This document shows positions 58,743 through 64,000 of a stretch of DNA of 64,000 bases, piece after piece. The notes under the pieces were generated by a model that saw only the letters and a program-made list of their open reading frames with translations, was not told the DNA's origin and searched no databases. Made by a program: the position numbers and the translations under genes. The stretch is from positions 71,670,914 through 71,734,913 of the forward strand of contig CP154956.1 in the NCBI GenBank assembly GCA_039621445.1. The letters are read 5' to 3'. Each line of letters opens with the position of its first letter. The first letter of the stretch is position 1. The DNA is from Euglena gracilis (taxonomy: Eukaryota > Euglenida > Euglenophyceae > Euglenales).

Positions 58743-60893
58743 TGACTCAAAATTTTTGAGACTGTTGTCAAATTTCTGGGATTCCGTTGCAGAGACTTTG
58801 ACACTTGGCAGTCAAAAATTTTGGGACGTTTTGCAAAAGCTCTCTAAATCCAACAAATCACTCTCTGAACAAACCACTGCAACCCCACGGCTCTTCAGAG
58901 CAACACAGCTGATGTAAATCAGATCATACCCAGTGGAAATGCCTCACCCCCCCCTCTCAGTGTCCCCCGAAGTGACCAAAGCGGTTTGCCAATTTCGCCC
59001 CCTCAAAGAAAGTGGCCATTTGCCTTCGACGCCGAAGACGCCAAAAGCAAATTTGACCCCCCAAAATGTCCGCTTCCCTGGACTGGCCTTTTTTCGCATG
59101 AAGGGTGGAGGAGGTGTAAGATATTAGGGGGGGACAAATAAGGGGGGGGGGCTCAAGGACCCCCCTTTTTTATCTGTGCAAAATTGGTCGATTTTTTTGT
59201 GCACAGTGGGAGTCGCCATATGCTGCCAGGGCTAGCCAGTCGAAAAAAAATTGTACCCATTTGCCTAAAATTCCCATTTTGGGCACAAAATCAGCCAATA
59301 AACACATTTCCCCCCACCCCCCAATTGGCTAATTGGTCTCCGGGACAAGGAGGACCAAATTCGGCAAGGCTGCAAAAGGGCTCGGAAAGCCTCCAAAAAA
59401 GTCCGTTTCAACATTTTCAATATTTGCAGAATAAGAAAACTTATAGACTCCGTCCTGAGTCCTGTGTTTGAAATACAGGACTCAGGGCGGAGTCTGCGTC
59501 TAAGCAGCAGTTTTTGCCACAGAAGATGTCCTCCAGTTTATCCTCAGTGGTGACACACTGCAGGCAAAGGGGAACAAAAAATTGGCAAATCCAAAAAGCT
59601 TGCAAAAAAGTTCCAAAACTGCCAGACCACGGAGTCCCAAATCTCTGAAAAAAAGTACTCTTTTTATTTTCAAAAAGGTTCCAAAAATTCTGGCAAAAAA
59701 TGTCCAAAATTATGGCAAAAAGTGCACAAATATTTTGCAAAAGGAACACAAAAATTTGGCAAAAGTGCCAAAAATTATGGCAAAACATCCCGGAAACTGT
59801 GAGCATTAGGTGTAATCGTGTTCCACACACCCCACATTTATGTCACGTCCAAGGTGGATAGCGTGCCGATTCATACAGAAACACTCCATGATTCAACCCA
59901 AAGTATGGTGGATCGGTTTGGAAAATGACACTTTCGTCTTCCTTGATTGGGGGCATCACTTTCTCTCCAAATGGACGCATAAATGTTTTTCAAACTTGGG
60001 GAGAGTCCTTTTGCCCATGGAAACACATTCTTTCTGATTGTGCGAACTCTGGGAAATCTCACATTGCTCTGCTAGCCCTGCCAGCGGAACCCCCCCCCTT
60101 TTGCACTAAGGCTTCTTGTCTGTTCATAGCTTCGCTTCTGGCCCAGTTTGTGGTGTGGTGAGTGGCCAGGTACCTCTTATTTCAGTGCTCTTTTGTTGCT
60201 CCGCCAGGTGAGCAACTCTTTAACTCCAGCGCTGCAGGGACATACATTCACCTTAAGTGGTTGGTGTGGAACCCCCCGGGATTCTTGAAAAAAAAACTAA
60301 GATTTCCACTGGCCAAATATGGACTGCAGTCGAGCCCCCCCCCCCCCCCGCGTACCCTTAAGCAGAAGCCTGGTCGGGAGAAATATTGGATGAACCCAAA
60401 AAAGCTGGGGAAATCTGGACGCCTACTGAAAACTGCCAGAAAAATATATATATTTGGTGTGAATGAAATGCATTGTGCATATTTTTGCAGGTTGGTGGAA
60501 AAAATTGAATTCTGCGTCAAAATTTTTGGAGGGGGGCGTTGTATGAGAGGCTGGGTAAGGCCCTTGGGGGGATGTTAATTGGGAAGATATCCTTTGGGGG
60601 AGGGTTAATTGGTCCCTCTGTTCTCAGCAAAAGAAAGAATCTCGTCAAAAAGAAAAAAACGTCGTCTTGCAGGGGAAAAATGAACAAATCATGGCCTTCC
60701 CACAAAGATAGGTTGTGTAGTGGGCATCGCACACACGACGGGATCGTCGCCATTATGGAACAATTGATCTCCCAGAATTAAACAACAATTTCAATCTGTG
60801 ACAACAAATTATTGGTCGATTAAATGCGTAATCAGACCTTCGGTTGTGAAAGGTTTTTCACCCAACTAACTGGGTGTTGTAGCTTAAGCGCAC
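58743..60893. other. No gene recognised; one small perfect-stem hairpin
   Basis: 59445-59495 forms a 21-bp stem (AGACTCCGTCCTGAGTCCTGT against its inverse with one mismatch) around a 9-base loop. A plus-strand open stretch at 59840-60037 looks protein-like but has no border or family support. Confidence 0.4.
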
Positions 60894-61024
60894 CTCTTCA
60901 CATTGACAACCTTGACATCAGGAACAGGTTCTTCAACCTGATCAGCAGGACGATGAAAAGCGCGATGAAATTTCCTTTCTCTCAATGCATTCATATCAAC
61001 TCGGCGAGGTCGACCTCCTAAATC
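60894..61024 (-). CDS. Candidate exon of an unidentified basic protein
   Basis: Good acceptor (TTTTCGTCCCCAG) and donor GTGCGC; 43 codons plus 2 bases. DLGGRPRRVDMNALRERKF then HRAFHRPADQVEEPVPDVKV; basic start and acidic-proline end. Codon use is less GC3-rich than the other exons. The family was not recognised. A minus-strand ATG with MATIPSCVRCPLHN at 60753 lies downstream and may or may not belong. Confidence 0.4.
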
Positions 61025-61331
61025 CTGGGGACGAAAAGAAACGAAACACTGAAAAAGGAAAAAAACAAAAATGAGACGAGAAGAGGACATGTTGATGGCA
61101 CATGTTGAAGGAGCAAAAGAATGCACACATTTTGTATTTCTTCAAACCACAAAAAAAATACAAAAAATCTGAGGGCCTCATGGTACGGTTCGGTTTCAGC
61201 CTCATAATACGCCAGTTTCACACCCGAGCCGGCGTCTGTCCAATTTCGCCCCAAACACCCATGTTTGGGACACCTTTGGGCGCCTTTGGTCCAAATTGGT
61301 TGCTGATCCAAATTGCCAAATTGGCACCATT
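61025..61331. other. No gene recognised
   Basis: A short unremarkable stretch between the candidate exon and the composite element; it precedes the exon on the minus strand, so may be its intron. Confidence 0.4.
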
Positions 61332-62469
61332 CCCCCCCATATAAGACCCCCCCTCGGGAGCCAAAATCCCAGGGGGGGTCTTATATGGGGGGTCGCTGAG
61401 CTCTTATCCCTTTATGTTATCCCTTTATGGGTAAGAGCGAAGCTTACCACCGGGGAAAAGGGGGGGGTCGAACCCCCCCTCCCCCCGCCCCCCCCCCCCC
61501 GGGTCGGGGCCACCAGGAGAACCGACGGGTTATCACCATGATCCCGGCCCCGTTCCGGAATTTTTTCAGTCACAAGCGACTGGATTTCTAGTTTCCGAAT
61601 CACCTGGGTTGACCCCCAACTCCCCGCCAGGCCCGAGTTATTCACGCGAAGGGGTCCAAACTGGGCAGGATTGGCCCGCCCCCCCTCTGGATGACCCCCC
61701 CCCTTTGGACTCTGCCATTTCGGGCCCAAAAATCGATATTTTCAAAATACCTCGAAAATGATGCAAAATCAAAGGAAATGTCCGAAGACCTAAGTTGAAG
61801 CCCTTGGAATGCCCCATCTACCGGTGTTTTGATTTTTTCCACTCAACTCCCCACCTTGCCCGAGATACGGCCGTTTTTCCGCCAATTTGGGACATTTTGT
61901 ACACTTTTACCACTGTCAGACTTAGCCGTTTTCGGACAAAAAACTCGAAAAAAAACCAAAAAAATCGAAAATTTTTCTTTGCCCAAAACCATGTTTTTTG
62001 GCCTCCCGGACCCGGAAAAGGAGTTTGTTTTTGAGCAGAAAATGAGCATTTTTTGACCCCCCCGGCCCCCGTTTTGGGCCTGAATCTATGAACTTTGGGT
62101 TTCGGGGCAAAAAAAGTCGAAAAATTCGAAAAAAAATCGGGCCGAAAATGAGCGTTTTTTCGACCCGCCAGCGCCCCGTTTTGGGCCGCCAACCCATTGA
62201 CTTTGGGTCAAAAAAGTCGAAAAAAATCGGAAAAAAAATCGAAAAAATTATTTTTGCCCAAAACGATGTTTTTTTGGCCTCCCGGACCTGGAAAACCTGT
62301 TTTTGAGCGAAAGTGAGCATTTTTCGACCTGCCAGTGCCCCGTTTTTGGCCCGAAACCCATGGAGTTTGGGTCAAAAACGGGTCGAAAAAAGTCGAAAAA
62401 ATCCAACAAAACGGGCATGCAAAGGGCCGGCCGAAGGCCGGCCAGGGGGGGTCTTATATGGGGGGGGGG
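61332..62469 (+). mobile_element. Composite element copy 3, 1.14 kb
   Basis: The ends are CCCCCCCATATAAGACCCCCC and GGGGGGTCTTATATGGGGGG, inverted. Inside, in order: a small inner palindrome at the left end, module A (61394-61605), one module B, and about three diverged 163-bp-type units (61970-62400), closing with a GGCCGGCCGAAGGCCGGCC hairpin. It is the simplest copy of the family that gave rise to the giant array. Confidence 0.75.
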
Positions 62470-64000
62470 CAGGGTAGATTTCACACTTCTGAGGCCATGT
62501 TGCCCATCAATTGAAAGCTCTTCTCAAGGCCTTTCGACAGATGACCACTCAGCCATAATGCACAGAGCGCTGTTTATCAGCGATTGTGTATTCCAAATTT
62601 GACGTATTAATTTTTCAAATCCCACAGTTCAGGTACCATACAGCATATCGATCAAAAGCTCTCCCCAAGACCTTTTCGCTTGGCACCCACAGAACTCAGC
62701 CACACTGTACAGCGCTCCGAAAATCGCCAATCGCATATTGCGCCCCTGTTCGCAAATTCAAAATTCCAATGTTTCACTTGGCATGTTGCCTCTTGATCGA
62801 AAGCTCTTCACGAGGGCTTTCAGCAGATGGCCTTAGATTCCAAAGGAAATTATTGCACAAAAACCCCAATTTCAGGCCGAAGGCCCCCCAAAAACTGCCC
62901 AGATAGTGTTCGGCCAAAATTAGGAGGAAGGGCCTGTATCGTAACCCTAACCGGATTCCTAACCCGAACCCTTACCCAAACCCTGTCTCTTTCAATCCAC
63001 CCAAACCTTAACTCCATGCCATGGGGGTGGTTCGGGTCACGGGGGGGGGGGGGGTCACGGGGGGAACACCACATTATCGGTGGCAAAATTAGGAATCACC
63101 AAACCCGAATTTTGGGGGAAAATTCCACAGATTAGGAATTCCCACACCTGAAATTGGGATTTTGACACCAAATTAGGAACCACCAACAACAAATTTATGC
63201 TACAAAAATAGGAATCTGCCTGAGAATTTTGACAAATTAGTCATCACTGGCCAAAAAAATTTCCGGTCAAATTTCGCCGAAAAGGGTCTTAGGTCGGATC
63301 ACGGGGGGGGGGGGGGCACGGGGGAGACACCCCCAATACCTCACTTTTTGTCCGGGACACCTCCTGTGAACGTATTGAAATCACAGGCAAATTTGCGTCC
63401 GGGCCCACTTCTAAAACGTGCAAAAAAAATCAAATGCAAAAAATCAAAAAAAATCAAACTGCCTTTCGTACAAAAAAAAGAATGCCTTTGTGCCATTTCT
63501 ATTGCACACTTTTCAAAAATCACAGGAAAAAAAGAATGAAGTTGAAGGATGCTGTTTGCATCCTTCAACACTTTTTTCAACATGCATTGATTGAGGAGGG
63601 GGAATATGCTATGGCATTTCCCTTCTTTTGTCCCTCTTCAGACAGCCTGCACTCCTTCTGGCCAACCATACTTTTGGTGTTTTTCTTGTATTTTTTAAAA
63701 AAACAAAACAACATGTTTATTTTCAAAAAAAACACAAAAAAATACCAAAAAAGAAAATTTCAGTTTTTAAAAAAAACTCGTCATGAAACACCCAAACCAT
63801 AATTCGAATCCTACTAAGCTTAAAAACTGCAAAAAAAGCATAATCAAACGCATCCAAAAAACCAAAAAAAAATGCAATTTTATGACTTTTTCACTTTTTT
63901 GTAGAATGACCCAGGAGTTGCCAAAAATGATTGAAAATCTGCATTCAAAGAATTCCATAAAAATTAGCGTGCCATACCTCGCGGGCGTTGTTTTTTCAAA
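62470..64000. other. Right edge, no gene recognised
   Basis: Degenerate CCTAACC/CCTTACCC motifs lie at 62940-62990, and two long G-runs with GGTCACGGGGG at 63034-63064 and 63295-63325. A perfect 12-bp-stem hairpin (GTTGAAGGATGC...GCATCCTTCAAC) is at 63540-63568. The last 500 bp are A-rich. No exon is supported. Confidence 0.5.

Noticed and set aside
58028-58743. Thr/Pro/Leu/Tyr repeat proteins
   Set aside because: Translations of the 11-bp TAAGGGGTGGG minisatellite.

Overview
This is nuclear DNA of a eukaryote. There are no bacterial operons. Protein-coding information occurs as short GC3-rich exons with GT-AG borders, scattered in long repeat-filled introns. A cytoplasmic dynein light intermediate chain gene means the lineage keeps cytoplasmic dynein, so a seed plant is excluded. 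A large-genome protist or alga is the best guess; the exact lineage cannot be read from the window. No rRNA, tRNA, CRISPR or transposase gene was recognised.

All supported exons lie on the minus strand. (1) 25653 down to 1264 is a dynein light intermediate chain (DLIC) gene. Seven exons were recovered whose reading phases fit, apart from one unlocated segment between 23.27 and 4.09 kb. That interval, about 19.2 kb and consistent with a single giant intron, holds a 16-kb satellite array. (2) About 55.3 down to 50.29 kb is a GT8 (glycogenin-like) glycosyltransferase; its last five exons join in perfect phase. (3) 49.81 to 48.03 kb has three exons of a Cys-rich region resembling GT18/MGAT5 tails, either the C-terminal part of gene 2 or a separate gene. 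(4) 45.63 to 43.53 kb is a tristetraprolin-type tandem CCCH zinc-finger gene. (5) Weaker exon candidates lie at 60.9-61.0, 40.05-40.25 and 39.2-39.3 kb.

Repeats fill the rest. The satellite at 6318-22490 has a 163-bp unit in about 99 copies. It is an amplified version of a module present in only 2-3 diverged copies inside two related dispersed elements (36074-38725 and 61332-62469). Small non-autonomous DNA elements are abundant. Three hAT-like MITEs (22910, 33216, 40409) carry 8-bp target duplications. Several TA-flanked elements have poly-C/poly-G ends (4274, 27852, 31330, 36981, 48884, 55875). There are two large palindromes (429-1204 and 43041-43334) and a minisatellite-filled element (58130-58742). 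Many unrelated elements share a small GGCGC-centred hairpin. Simple repeats include a TGCG array, an AT array and a 1.1-kb stretch of drifting 4-bp repeats.

The recognised genes share no obvious pathway: dynein cargo adaptation, Golgi-type glycosylation and mRNA turnover. What unites the window is expansion of introns and intergenic space by non-autonomous elements and satellite. Some A-rich tracts and one indel-ridden array segment may be assembly errors.
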